The position numbers and the translations under genes were made by a program. A DNA stretch of 64,000 nt from Fragilariopsis cylindrus CCMP1102 (taxonomy: Eukaryota; Bacillariophyta; Bacillariophyceae; Bacillariales; Bacillariaceae), in assembly GCA_900095095.1 (NCBI GenBank), contig FMBT01000345.1:62001-126000 (forward strand), written 5' to 3'. This document shows, piece by piece, positions 34,701 through 46,389 of this stretch (its first letter is position 1; every line of letters starts with the position of its first letter). The notes under the pieces are model-generated. The model worked only from the letters and a program-made list of their open reading frames with translations, searched no databases and was not told where the DNA came from.

Positions 34701-37700
34701 ACCCCCACCATAATACGATTCAATCTCCTTTAATGTTCCCAATACATTCCTCCATAATAATGTCGATGCTTCTCCTCCACCAACTTTCATTGCATTACAC
34801 ATCAATTCAGAAACTGTTGTTAGTAAACTTGTTTGGCAAGAATCTAAAATCGAAAGAATAGTTTCATTTTGTTTTGCTACGTCAGTTTTTGATAATTTAG
34901 GCATAGTCACGGCACCATCACTAAACGAAGATGCATTTACAGTTGATGATACTTCTACCCATGAACCATCATCTGCACCCTTTTGAACCATAGTCGGTGC
35001 ACGTAATATTGTCATAGTTGTTGCGGATGGATCATCTTGTTGATGTTGATGTTGTTGATGTCGAATCGTTGCAATTTCCTTTTCAAGTATCATAACAACC
35101 AACAGTAAATGAGGAACATACGTCTTGGCACTATTAGTTTCAATCGAATCAACCAGTCCTTCTGATGATGACAATGATCGGTTGTTGTTTCTGTTGGATC
35201 CGGTAGTAGTGGTAGCTGAATATGTCAATCCACCAAATACACGATAAAATGTTCCACCTAAAGTAGTAATCAATTCTGTCAATACACGAAGTGATCGTTC
35301 GGAATGCTGTATTGTGATACCATCGCCATCGCCATTACCGGTATTATCTTCGTCGCTACGGTTATTAAATAATGAAATTACCAAAGCAGGAAAAATGGAT
35401 ATCATAATAGCAAGTCGATCAGATAGTAAATCACTGTATGACCAACCATCACTACTACTACGTAATGTTGATGCGACTGTTAATGCCATACTAGGATCAG
35501 GTAAAAATAAATTCATTAAGTACGATGATGATGAACTTGAGCCAGCAGCAGCAGCAGATATGTTTTGAATTACACCTTCTAAGGAACCAGCTAATCCTGA
35601 TGCTAACAGTAATGAACCTAATGACTTTGATGTAATTATTCCTTCCGGACCAGCAATTGATGTTATCCATACAAATATCATTAATACAAGTCTCCAATCT
35701 TCTTGCCATGATATTGATGGTAGCATATTGTTACTGCTAGCCGTAGTGCTGTTCTTGTTCTTGTTCTTGCTACTACTACCAGTAGTATTACCACCAGTGT
35801 TGTTAGTACTACTTCGAACACTATGAGTACTACTGTTTGTGTAATTTAAATTACAACCGTCATCTACTGCTGTTGATGTAGAATTATTATTATTCGAATA
35901 TCCAGAAAATATTGTACGACTTAATAACATTGGTGCAATCACATCATGGAATTGTCCCATCATTAAATTTCTTGCTAATCGAGAAGCAACTTGACATTTG
36001 TGATCATCATCGACACGACGATTATTATTTAAATTTGACCTATTCTTGTACGATGAAGATGTTGACGCAGCAGATCCACCACTGACAGTCCGATCAAGAC
36101 GAAGATGACTTTTACCAGCAGCACTACCACCACCACCACCACTGATATTGTCTTCATCAGTCTCGTCATCATCTTCATCATCACTACTACTATCGTCATT
36201 ATTGGTAGTGTTATTATTCATATTATCAAAGATAAAATTATTGGGAACAATTTCACACCATTCTAATATACCCATTAATGAATATAATATAACATTTGAT
36301 TGTAGTGATCCTAATGGACAATCTGATAGAGCTGCTAAACATGCTGATATATCATGTTCGCCTTGTGATATTGATCGTGGATTTGACAGTGATGACAACA
36401 GCATTGATTTTAATATTTGTCCACATGATATACTAATACTACGTATACATTGTTGTTGTTGTTGTTGCTGCTGGTGCTCATCATTACCAGCACTACTACT
36501 AGTACCAGATGAACCAGAAGATGAACCAGCACTTGATGATGGTTTTAATGTATCTAAAAAATATTGTACAGATATTTGACTTCTTAATATGTAACCAGAC
36601 GTTATACAACACCCACCATATCGTTTGGATAATGCCTTGAGGATTAATGATAAACCACGAAGATCAGAACCCCATAAATCCCAATCTAATGCCATACCAA
36701 ATACTGCTGACAATGCTAAATCAGATGTTCTTTGTATTTGTATGGATGGATATAAATCTTCAATATAATATGATGACGAGACGACGTCCTCTCCAACGTT
36801 GTCCTCAAGATCAGAATTATTATTTGATACTCCACCACAACAGGCATCTAATAAATCAATCATTGCATCCACAATTAAAATTGGAATTTTTGTTGAACTG
36901 ATTGATAATTCCGACATTGTGGTTGTCATTGGATTATTAGTAGTAGTAGTACTAGGCGTAGTATTATTACTAGTAGTATCTCTACCATGACTACTACCAC
37001 GTCCACCATCAAGACCAACACCGCTGGCACTCGCAGCTGCTGCAGCTGCGGCGGCTTGCGCATTTAAAAAATCATTATAGGTAGTATAATTAGCAACATT
37101 TAAATATTCGGCACGAACTAATGATTGTCGTAATGAGGATACTAATATATGTATTGTACCATTTTGTAATAATTCTTCGTGCCATCGTCCACCACCGTGT
37201 CGTATTGACGACGATAATAAATGAATCAGTGCTGCACCATACTTAGCATGATTGGAAAATAAATCAAATAAATGTTGTAATGATTTTGTTAATAATGTAT
37301 CTAATTGTAAATCATAGATTGTACCGGGTGGTGGTAGGCTTAAAAAGAAGGGTAATACAATCGATGAATCCAATGATTGACCTTGTAATAGTAATAGGGA
37401 AAATAATTTCGTAGTGGAATCCACTAATTCATGTGTATCAATTTCTGTCACATTATTTGTGATCAAATAATTGGATAAATTATGATGAATGGAACATCCC
37501 TTGCCAACAATAGTCATTGATATTGGATCAGCATCACTATCATCTTCTTCTTGTATATCAGTACCCCATCCACCACCGCCTGCGTTAGACGACTGTTGTG
37601 AGTGTGAATTACTTTGCTGTTGTGCTTGTTGAGGTGGTGTTGGTTGAATCAATCCTTTTTTTATTTTTAAGGTAAAAGTAATTGTAAACAAACAAAAGCA

Positions 37701-39784
37701 ATCGGCGAGGTAACGAAGATCGGTTAGTGTTTAAAGTTAACAAAATGATAGTACTGTAATGATAATATTCATCACTGTGTGTGTGTGCTGGACCATCTTC
37801 CGCCAGGCAAATTAAAAACTTTGAGAAAAGATAAAATTGCCAGATGATTTTCATTACGCAAAACCGCGCGCGAGTAAGGGTGCCAGGGGAATATTCATAA
37901 TTTTTAATATTTTTTTAATTCGCCGAGCGGAAGATGGTCCTGTAAGAAGAAATAAACAAAGTTTATTATAGTAGAAGAAACTTACCAACACGTGGTGCAC
38001 TATGTGTTGTACCTTTTTGTAATACCATTCTACATACAATTCTTTGTTGATTACTACTGCCTTGTTGTCCACTACCATACATTAATTTTGATTCAATAGC
38101 TGAACCCCAAAATACACATGATGCACTTAATTGTTGTACTCTCAAACTTTGTCCATGTACCTATTTAATATAGCATAGCATAACGTATATATAATACCGG
38201 TGTCGGTCGTGTCGGTCGTTTGTTTCAGGGTAACGTAAACGTAAACGTAACGTTTTTGTAAGATAAAAAGTGAGGGAAAGAAAAAGAAACAAAAGAAATC
38301 AGTTTACAGTATCCAAATACACACACATACCGTACACACATAATAATAATAAATAATAATTGTAAAACAATAAGTAATAGTAAATAAATAAAACATTTTA
38401 ACAAAAACAAAAGACTTACAACTAATGGTATACCAACATTTGGTCCTTCTAATGAGGAACCTTTACTCCAATTCGCAACCGGTGGTAATTGTGGTAATGA
38501 ACCATAAGATTGTATTGACATTATTGGTCCAGCTTGTGCAAGTAGAGCTTGTATTGTTGGTGTAAATACTTCATTGCAAACACAAAATGATGCTAAATGT
38601 AAATTTAGATCATATTTTGGATTGACGTTGTTATAAATATTTTGTTGAAGATCACTTGCCTTCTTATGGCAATCCGTATGATTTGTTTTGATCATTTCAC
38701 ATCCACCAGATGTGATATTACTAAATAATGTATTATAATTCATAACACTACTACTAGAAGTAGACTCTCCTCTGTTTCCAACACCACCTAATTGTGGATA
38801 TGCAAGTTCGCCACTAGCAGTTGTCTTTCCATTAACACATATTGTCCAATGTGGACGCTTAAGGTAAGGAAAGACATGAGTGATACCAATAAATGACCAT
38901 TCATTCTCAATAAGTTCGAGTGGAGCTGTTACGAATGGTGCAGGATCAAACTCTGCTGAGTCTAGTCCACCTGCCATAATCTTTTCCATATCCGGTATCT
39001 CATATGGTAATGAATAGGCTGTCAATGTTGTAATCAATCTACGATTTTTCTTCTTTTTCTTTTTTTGAGATAGATCTACCGTTGAAGATTCCTCATCACC
39101 ATCTTCCACAATAGCACGCCAATCACCAACACTCACACAAACACCGGATTTACTTTGTGAATCATTTTCATGATTCGCAAATCGATACAGGATACGACGT
39201 TGATTATTTTTACTTGTATTCTTATTTTTTAATAATTCATCATCTTCTGCAATAGTTGTTGTTGTTGTTGTATCTTCTTTTCTTTCTGTGGAACCAATTG
39301 TTGGTCGTACCCATAACAGGATTGTATATGATTTACGAAAATTTGCATTCCATTCTAAAATAGGTAAATGTCCTTCTGTTATAGCAACCTTTGTTAAGCC
39401 GCCACGACTATGACGACGATCGCTACTATTATCAGGATCTTCTTCTTCCGATGAAAAACTCCAATATCCATCAATTTCATCTAAGAATGGTTTTAGCTTT
39501 TCTGCCTTTTCAATTTTTACTGATACATCTAAATCAGGATCCAATAAAGGTGATATGATTTGATTGGATAAATGTTTTGACATTGTTATTAATGGAATGT
39601 TGTCTTCAGCGTTGTTGTTGTTATCGTCTTCGGTAGTGGTAGTGGTGGTGGTTCCTGGTGTTTCGTTGTCGCTGTCAACGTCAGCTACTACAGCTGTTGG
39701 TGTTGGTGTTACCGCCGCCGTCACAGCCGCTACCGCTGCAGCTGCCAACGGTTGTTCGTCATTATTATCATCAGACGTAGTCAT
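28785..39784 (-). CDS. Giant BEACH-domain protein (ConA-like, PH-BEACH, WD40), 8 exons
   Basis: Exons, in coding order: 39784-38420, 38160-37986, 37654-34360, 34202-33797, 33643-32093, 31945-31155, 31054-29836, 29711-28785. All donors are GTAAGT, GTACGT or GTGAGT, all acceptors AG, and every phase joins, giving 3242 residues. A ConA/laminin-G-like domain (about 140-400, SYTILLWVRP and NEWSFIGITHVFP) is followed by a long helical, Ser/Asn-rich region. PH-BEACH starts near 2265 (CSLLLTSTHLILEYD). BEACH (about 2425-2710) shows WVEGRITNFDYLLHLNMLAG, RDLTKPMGALNPSRL, IPPFMYGSHYSTNAGVVLHF and GNFDVADRLFSSV. WD40-type repeats (GELAIVGSSDGSASIWRF) fill the C-terminus. The family (LYST, neurobeachin, Dictyostelium Lvs) controls lysosome and vesicle size and membrane traffic. 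An upstream in-frame stop supports ATG 39784. Confidence 0.93.
37790..37940. repeat. Short inverted-repeat element inside a BEACH-gene intron
   Basis: The left end 37790-37818 starts GGACCATCTTCCGC and the right end 37911-37940 finishes GCGGAAGATGGTCC; these 14 bp are perfect, and the next 14 bp inward pair with few mismatches (GGCAAATTAAAAA against TTTTTTTAATTCGCC). The 90 bp between the arms include CGCGCGCG and no open frame. It is small enough to be a MITE sitting in the second intron. Confidence 0.65.
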
Positions 39785-41245
39785 CGTTGATGATGTTTAT
39801 CTTTCTCGGGGGGGAATAAGAAGAATTAATCAGGCAGGCTGCTCCTTTTCGTGTAATAGAAAATAACTTAATTTTTGTGTACGTTGCTAGCTAGACTGGA
39901 CTGGACTGGACTGGACTGGACTGGACTGGACTGGACTGGACTGGACTGGAATGAAATGGACTGGACTGGAAAGGTTGATTTTGTCAAACGAAACACAGGC
40001 ACACACAGACCGTTTTTGATTGCTTCCTTGCTTCGTTCCCTATATCGCTTTATCTCTCTATCGTCTATCTTTTCTTTCTGTCGGTTTTTCTTAACCATCC
40101 CTAAATTTTAGACTTCTTCTTTCCCTTTCGAATTAATTATTGTTAATACTACTTACTTGTTTGCTTGTTTGTTAATAGAGTTTGCTTTGTATTTGTTTGA
40201 GCGAATCGAAGAATGGAATGAATCATTTAGATTTTGAGAAGGCCCGGGGTTGTTCAAAATAAAAAATAAAGCACACATAACTTTTACGTAAGTTACCGGT
40301 ATGTTGTGCTTTGTTTTTGCACGCACGCACATAAGCAAAGATCGCTCAATACTTCAAATTAAATTTTCAAACGATATGAAAAATTTAAATTAAAAATAAA
40401 AAGGGTCCTGCTGTATTTATTAGTGTGTTGTTAATTCCTGTTAGTCTATTACTGGACCGGGCTTAAGAATAGAATTTAGTATGTCATCGATCGTGGGACT
40501 CGATTCATTCGAGTCGCTATTTAAAATCCTTTTTCCTACTGTATTTGACGCTTTATTTGACTCCTCGACTCTTTATTGTGGTGATATGATGAGAAATAGT
40601 TGACTTCGTAAGATTAGGTTACTCTTTTTAGTTTTGTTCTTTATAAAATAGAAGACAGCAACAGCAACAAAGTGGATACATACTACTGTAGACGGAATAC
40701 AACAACAACAACAACACGAGATACAGTAGCGGCAGTGCTATAATGGAGATGGAAGAGGAAGCTATAACAGACACCTCGATCGGCGACAGTAGATAGAACT
40801 TCAGCAGTAGGTGATGCCACAATTAATGCATCTACGCAACGATAACCAGTCAATTTTCTCTTACTATCATCATCAACAACAACAACAACAACAACAAAAT
40901 GGCTACGGAATAAAGTACAAGAGCGCCACTTGCTGCTGCAGCTGCAGCGGTGGTATCAATGGACCCAGGAGAGAACGCTGCATCAGATGATTTAATGAAT
41001 TTTAATTACAATGAGTATAAAAATTAGAGAGGATGTACTGTACATTCCTACACGCATATATAGGGTTATTTACTTTATGGATAAAACTCGGATATTATAG
41101 TAGTAATTTTTAGGCAGCTACGTTTTCTGATTTTGTTGCTACAGTAGCTATTGGTGATGTCTGTCGTACTGTCTGCTTTTTATAACTGGGCGCGTAATAT
41201 ATAGCACCCATAATGCAGTATTGATTTGGTACTCCGAGTTCGCTT
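39785..41245. other. Intergenic region with a GGACT pentamer array
   Basis: Promoter and 5' UTR of the BEACH gene, then AT-rich DNA up to the stop of the winged-helix gene. Features: (GGACT)n at about 39895-39971, a hairpin AAAGCACACATAAC/GTATGTTGTGCTTT at about 40267-40313, CAA repeats (40870-40893) and a CTGCAG-rich patch near 40930-40950. Short open frames here lack any recognisable feature. Confidence 0.5.
39895..39971. repeat. Pentanucleotide tandem repeat (GGACT)n
   Basis: About 11 near-perfect copies of GGACT, one variant GAATGAAAT, then two more copies. It lies 110-190 bp upstream of the BEACH start codon, so in its promoter or leader. Confidence 0.9.
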
Positions 41246-41806
41246 TTACTTCACTAACCATAGATCTGTCAAGCTGATGTGATCTTTGTCGGGATATTGA
41301 CACATTCCTGCACTTTTGAGTTTACCAACAAGATTCTGAAATCCTTTCTGACGTTTCCCTTCAAAGTCAAGTTCCTTTGCGACGTGATCTTTTAAGTAAG
41401 TTTTACCATCTTTCAAGAGATCATATAATCGGAGAGGTTTCCCTTTTAAGCCTTCCATAAGCTCGGCTCGAATTTCTTCCGCAGTCAGGATCTTGCATTG
41501 ATCGCCCATGTATTCAACACCAGCCTCCGTTAGACAGATTGTCTTTGAATCAGAATATTCAATCAAGCCCTCTTTCTTGAGTTTGGATAGGTTGTTCATA
41601 ACTGTCTTGCCCGCTAGCTTAGTCAACACGATTAGCTTGTCACGGTCGAGCGATGTCCCTTCCTTACAGTATGTATCAGCAGCGAACTTTAAGATTTGCT
41701 GCTTAGCCGACAAACCATCAGTACTGCTCTTACTTCTTTTTTTAGCGGAAACACCGGCCTTGATAGGCGACTTCTTTTTGCTTTCATATGTAGTTTGATT
41801 CGTCAT
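41246..41806 (-). CDS. Small protein with tandem winged-helix-like domains
   Basis: Single exon, 186 residues, ATG at 41806. A basic Lys/Ser-rich N-terminus (about 1-32) resembles a nuclear localisation signal. Two helix-turn-helix/wing units follow: about 33-100 (LTKLAGKTVMNNLSKLKKEG, then LIEYSDSKTICLTEAG) and about 120-185 (LYDLLKDGKTYLKDHVAKEL, then FQNLVGKLKSAG and HISLTDL). Each has the recognition-helix pattern 'NL.KLK..G' followed by a strand-turn-strand ending in a Leu-Thr. Tandem winged-helix proteins of this size are typical DNA-binding or adaptor proteins; no specific family is recognised. The gene borders a repeat-rich region. Confidence 0.75.
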   Translation of the reverse strand: MTNQTTYESKKKSPIKAGVSAKKRSKSSTDGLSAKQQILKFAADTYCKEGTSLDRDKLIVLTKLAGKTVMNNLSKLKKEGLIEYSDSKTICLTEAGVEYMGDQCKILTAEEIRAELMEGLKGKPLRLYDLLKDGKTYLKDHVAKELDFEGKRQKGFQNLVGKLKSAGMCQYPDKDHISLTDLWLVK

Positions 41807-42277
41807 GATTACTTGTTGGTAGATTCTGTAGTTTTGATTTTATATTGAGGTTTTGTAGAGACCAAATGTTTATCAAATAAAAGTTATGTGCTTTAAAGAA
41901 CTGACAAGATGTATAAAATACATTTCATAGAAGAGTAATACTGTACGGTAATGCACTTCAAAAATCTATTACGATTTTTTACCACACAATTTTGATCCCA
42001 TGTGAGCGAGGACCGAATTTTCTTGTTCTTTTGTTTTGCCTTCTTTGAAAAATTCGATAATTTTTTTTGACACGGCATTTCTACCTATTATGCGTGATTA
42101 AGATCTCAACATACATATATTTTTTTAGTATGTATTTTTAATTGAAAATTGGAACGTGGGAATGATTTCGAGCCTTCTGTCTGTCTGTCTGTCTAAACTA
42201 AATCATGCCAAATTTAAAACTAAATCATGCCTAAATTTTACTAGTAATTGTTAGTCTATTATATAATAACAACTTTA

Positions 42278-42495
42278 GCATCAAGTATATACACCTAAAA
42301 AGTCATTTTTTTGGAAATATAAAATATGAAGTTTATAGTTGGTCTATTGGATGGAGAACCGTTACATTCCTTAGTCTCCTAAGCTTACTGGTATCTCATA
42401 ATGCATTGCTCAACCACAGCACACATCAAATAACCCCCAAAAATGGCCCATTTGAAGTGTTTTGTAGACATACAGTACGCTCAAAAAGGTGAATC
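42278..42495 (+). repeat. Dispersed repeat, copy 2 (copy 1 at 17829-18060)
   Basis: See the copy at 17829 for the shared blocks. Similarity may resume around 42600 (GGCCTAAATGGCCCATTTTTTGG) against 18095 (GGCCTAATTCATTTTTTTTGG). Confidence 0.6.
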
Positions 42496-42722
42496 ATCAC
42501 AAAATATGTGAATGGGGTGCACCAAATATACCAAAGGGAACAAACTCTTGGTGCTTTGTGTTGATGATTCAGCTAAGGTGCCCAAAAAAGTGGAAAACTC
42601 TGTTTTGGGGCCTAAATGGCCCATTTTTTGGTTAATGTGGCCCTACAACCTCATAACCTCCATAGAAACCTAAGCATTATGTGCACCTTGTAGTTATAGA
42701 TATAATAGATGCTAGTACACCT

Positions 42723-42982
42723 GACCCTTCTGGTGTTGTCTTCTGCAACCCTTTCAAATGAGATATTTTGTGTTCATTTCTGATCAAAAATCATATTATT
42801 TTTGTGTGCCTTCCACAACAGTGAAATGAATTTCATTCCGCAACCACAGGAACAGAAAAGTTGTAGGAGGCAAACACAATGTTCTAGTACACTATGTGGA
42901 TGTTAGCGCATCCAATCCATCTGGTGTTGTCCTCTGCATCCCTTCATATGAGATATTTTGTTGTTCATTCCTGATCAAAATC
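42723..42982 (+). repeat. Diverged direct duplication, about 190 bp apart
   Basis: Copy 1 (42723-42795) and copy 2 (42913-42982) share TCTGGTGTTGTC, TCTGCA, AACCCTTTCA against ATCCCTTCA, TATGAGATATTTTG or AATGAGATATTTTG, and CTGATCAAAA. The intervening segments also resemble each other (CACAACAG followed by AAAT.AATTTCA). Confidence 0.7.
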
Positions 42983-43169
42983 TTGCACAACAGCAAAATC
43001 AATTTCAAACCATACCCATATCTGTGCCCATATCTGCCAGTTGGTGTCTGCTGCATTGAAACACCAACCAACCATCTCCGTACTACTCTTGTTAGGATAA
43101 ATTAATACAGCTTGTATTTGTTACTGTCATTTCTATATATTAAAATAAGAAATAAACACACCACCATCC

Positions 43170-43640
43170 CACACTACACAGTAAGATTATAGCCCAAAAC
43201 ACAGCTCTTGATATTGTGCAACTTGGTACTGTCCTTCCCACCAACTTTCCTTACAAGAAGCCTAGTTCTCTTCCTTCTGGTGATTGATGATATAAACCTG
43301 ATGAAGCAGCTTCTCCTACTACTTATGTGCTACTGCCATCACAGTAGGCGATGTTGCAGTTGGATCTAGTACAGTCTCTCTCTCACTCTCTCTGGTCCAG
43401 CTGCTTTCTGCTCACTTTCTCTCCCAAAACTTGTATACATTATGTATATATTGGTATCTTTGTTGATGAAGAATGCTGTGGCCAATCCTGCACCTGATAG
43501 ACTCACCCCTCCCACCACACCACACTCTGCTACTAAGGGCCAGATTATTACTATGATAAATCTTCTGTTAGTGATACTGAATCTGCTAATAATTATTCCT
43601 CCTGCTACAGCCAAATGTTATGCTATTGAACCCCTGACGG
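43170..43640 (+). pseudogene. Possible decayed coding sequence, origin unknown
   Basis: Short stretches read like protein but change frame and meet stops: KIIAQNTALDIVQLGTVLPT continuing to LPSGD, then YKPDEAASPTTYVLLPSQ, then NAVANPAPDRLTPPTTPHSA. The amino acid mix (Pro, Ser, Thr, acidic) differs from the simple repeats around it. It may be the relic of a transposable-element protein, since it sits in a repeat-rich island, but no diagnostic motif was seen. Confidence 0.3.
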
Positions 43641-43659
43641 CAACAACATAGCACACTAT

Positions 43660-44780
43660 ATAATGCACATGTCATGGAACAATAACAGCAAGAAACAACA
43701 GCAGCAACAGCTGAAGGAAAGAAGAACAAGCCAAGAAGATCAGCAACAACAGAGCAGCAGAAGGCAAGCAACAAAGCATAAAACAGAGCATAAAACAACA
43801 ACAACAACAAGGTAAACAATAGCAAAAGAGCACCATATAGCATGAAACAACAACAAAATACAACATCACATTGCTCAATAAGGTTAACAGCTATTTACAG
43901 AAAGCTAATGAAGGAAAAACAAGAAGGTGAGGAATAGTCAGTAAAAGGAAGAAAAGCAAGAAGGAACACAATGGTTCTAGTGATCAGCAGTAGGTTAGCA
44001 GTGGTAGGTAGCAATAGAGCATGACACAACAACAGCAACAACAACAACAACAATGAAGTATCAACAGCCGCCTCATTGGAAGAGAAACAAAGATGACAAG
44101 CAGTAGATCACATGGAATGTACCTATCCAGCAATGGACCAACAGGATGAAATATACACCTACTCCCAAAATCATCAGAGGAAAGGAAGAAGTTATCCATG
44201 GTTTCTGGAATGGCACTGCAATGCAACAACTTGAAGCCTACCTCTAAGTCTGTGTCCTCACTTGATTACAATGTTTTCATGCTCCTTTGCTTACACTAAT
44301 CTCCTGGTGCTTACCTGATGGTGCTATATTGCAGCCTTGTACTTTGAGGCCTATCTTAGGCCTATCTTCTTCTGTTGCTTACTACCTACCTATCTTGTTG
44401 TTGTTGTTGTTTTGTGCTATGTGCTAGTTTGCTAGCTATATTTATTCCATGTGCTCTGTTAGTTGTTCCTCCTCCAATAAATTTACTGTTGCTTGTCATA
44501 CTGTTGCTTGTCATCATTGTTGTGTCACATGCTCTGTTACTTACCTTCCAATCAGTGCTCTTCTACTTAATCTTCTTGTTTTTCTTTCATGTGCCTGCTC
44601 TGTTGCTTACATACCTTCTGGTATGGTGCTGTTAACCTTGTTGTTGTTAACCTTGTTGTTGTTTTGTGCTGGTGCTCTGGTGCTGTTGTTGTTGTTGTTG
44701 TCTTTCCATGCTCTGTTGCTAACAGTCTTCCAGGGCTATTTATTGTTTACATTGTTGTTTTTCTTTCAATCAACTTGCTG
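43660..44780. repeat. Degenerate repeats arranged head to head (large imperfect palindrome)
   Basis: On the minus strand of 43660-44240 and on the plus strand of 44380-44780 the same phrases recur: CATGCTCT(G/A)TTGCT, TTACCTTCC-like, GTTAACCTT, and runs of TGTTGTTGTTGTT. The order is loose, so these are diverged units rather than exact arms. Cys/Leu/Val-rich open frames here are translations of these repeats. Confidence 0.5.
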
Positions 44781-46389
44781 CAATTTTTTCATGATGGTAT
44801 GTGCAGGGCAGTTGGAGGATTCTGCATTCTTTATGCAGTATGTACACGTCATGTAATCAGTTGTTGTTGTTATGTGTATGCATGTGTGTACACATTTTGC
44901 AGCTACCTACATCATGACAACATTGTTTGACATCATACAACATCTTCTAACCAACCAACTGTTGCAACCCAATAATGGTGTACATTATCATGGTTGATCT
45001 TGAATGTGATTGATGTGCATCATGTAAAGTTTGTAGTTTATTCTGGTAAGTTTAAAACAAAAAACTTGGAGGTATATAGAGGGTGCATAAATTACCTACC
45101 TCCTCACAACGTTGCTTTTGCTATGTGTATGATGTTCTTCAGCATCATGGAATAGCGCCATATGTGTGTGTGTGTGCTATGTTACAAACACTGCTCGATT
45201 CTTATCCTCATAGCATAGCAAAACTTCCTATGTGATACCAATTTGTTTCATAGATAAGATGTAATTTCTCACACCATGTAGTAATGTGATGCTCATGCAC
45301 ACCCTTCTCATCCTCATAGCAAATCATCATTACTTACTTCTTCTATTCTGCTGTGTATATTATTTATTTGTTTCAGTATGGATTTATGTGTTTGATAACT
45401 AACACCCCTTTGCAACACACAGTAATATATATATCTAGAAGGTAAGTATTAGCAAGCAGCATAAAACAGCAGCAAGCTGACTGTTGAAACAATAACAACA
45501 AGAAGAAGGTAAATATATATTATTATCAGATCTTTGGAAGGTTAGCAACAACACACATCACATAGAATGCACACAGAATGCACACAGAATGCACACACAC
45601 ACACACATCCTGGAACTAAACAAAACAGCAAGTTGATTACCATTGATGAAACAAAGATTAAAAACCAAAGGTTGAAACAGAACATAGCATTATTTTAGAA
45701 GGTTTGACTCAGCGGCAATGGGGGAGAATAACAACAATACCAAAAAACGAAAACAAAGAGGGGCATGAGGGAACTCGAGACTCACAAGATTTTTTTGGCG
45801 ACGAATTTCTCCTAATTTTATTTGTCATGCGCCCTATCCCCCTATATATAAATTCATTGGTCAGTTGAACGCGTGTACTCACTATAAATTTTTATATTAT
45901 TTAAGCTCCTCACTAATAACTTCACATAAATTTGTTTGTCATGCGCGGAGGAAAATTTCAATTTCAATCCCACTTCACATGCACACGAATGATGATGTGT
46001 GGTTACTGTACGTAATTTTTCATTCACGTGTAGTAACGAGGCGCGCCAAGAAAGCATCAATCTTCAGTGTCTTCAAGAACGTTTCAACTCCTAACTCGGA
46101 TACCGTAGCAGCAAGACAAACAAGCAAAGCGAATAGTACCGTTAGGAAGAAGAGAGGCAATCATTTCAGTGACAGTAGTCGACAAAGTCTTCCCTTAGCG
46201 TACGTAAAACTTGAAAAGTAAAAAGAAAGGTGAATGAATGCCGGGATACAAAATCAATTCAATTCAACTAAATTCATCTGACTGACTAAAACAGTAACAA
46301 CAACAACAACTCCGAATCAAATCAAAATCAAAATCAAAATCAAAATCAAATCGAATCATATCATATCAAAAGAGCAAAGGATAGAAAAG

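Larger units (their letters stand above)
41807..46389. other. Gene-poor, repeat-rich island (4.6 kb)
   Basis: No intact gene. From left to right: the promoter of the winged-helix gene; CTGT repeats near 42177; the dispersed repeat copy at 42278-42495; a diverged duplication (42723-42795 and 42913-42982); possible decayed coding sequence (43170-43640); related CAA-rich and TGTTG-rich segments in opposite orientations (43660-44240 and 44380-44780); further AT-rich DNA; and, from about 45.8 kb, the likely promoter and leader of the next gene, with AAATC repeats at 46316-46365. Confidence 0.55.

Noticed and set aside
43366-44930. Cys/Leu/Val-rich open frames on both strands
   Set aside because: They are translations of TGTTG/CAACA repeats, with no consistent start, motif or codon habit.
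45865-46221. Open frame of 118 codons upstream of the acidic protein gene
   Set aside because: No ATG near its beginning, no domain, and no convincing splice to the gene at 46390. It could be part of a leader but cannot be supported.
41807-46389. Idea that the gene-poor island is a centromere
   Set aside because: Diatom centromere activity is associated with low-GC stretches, but this island is not clearly lower in GC than other intergenic DNA here, and nothing specific supports it.
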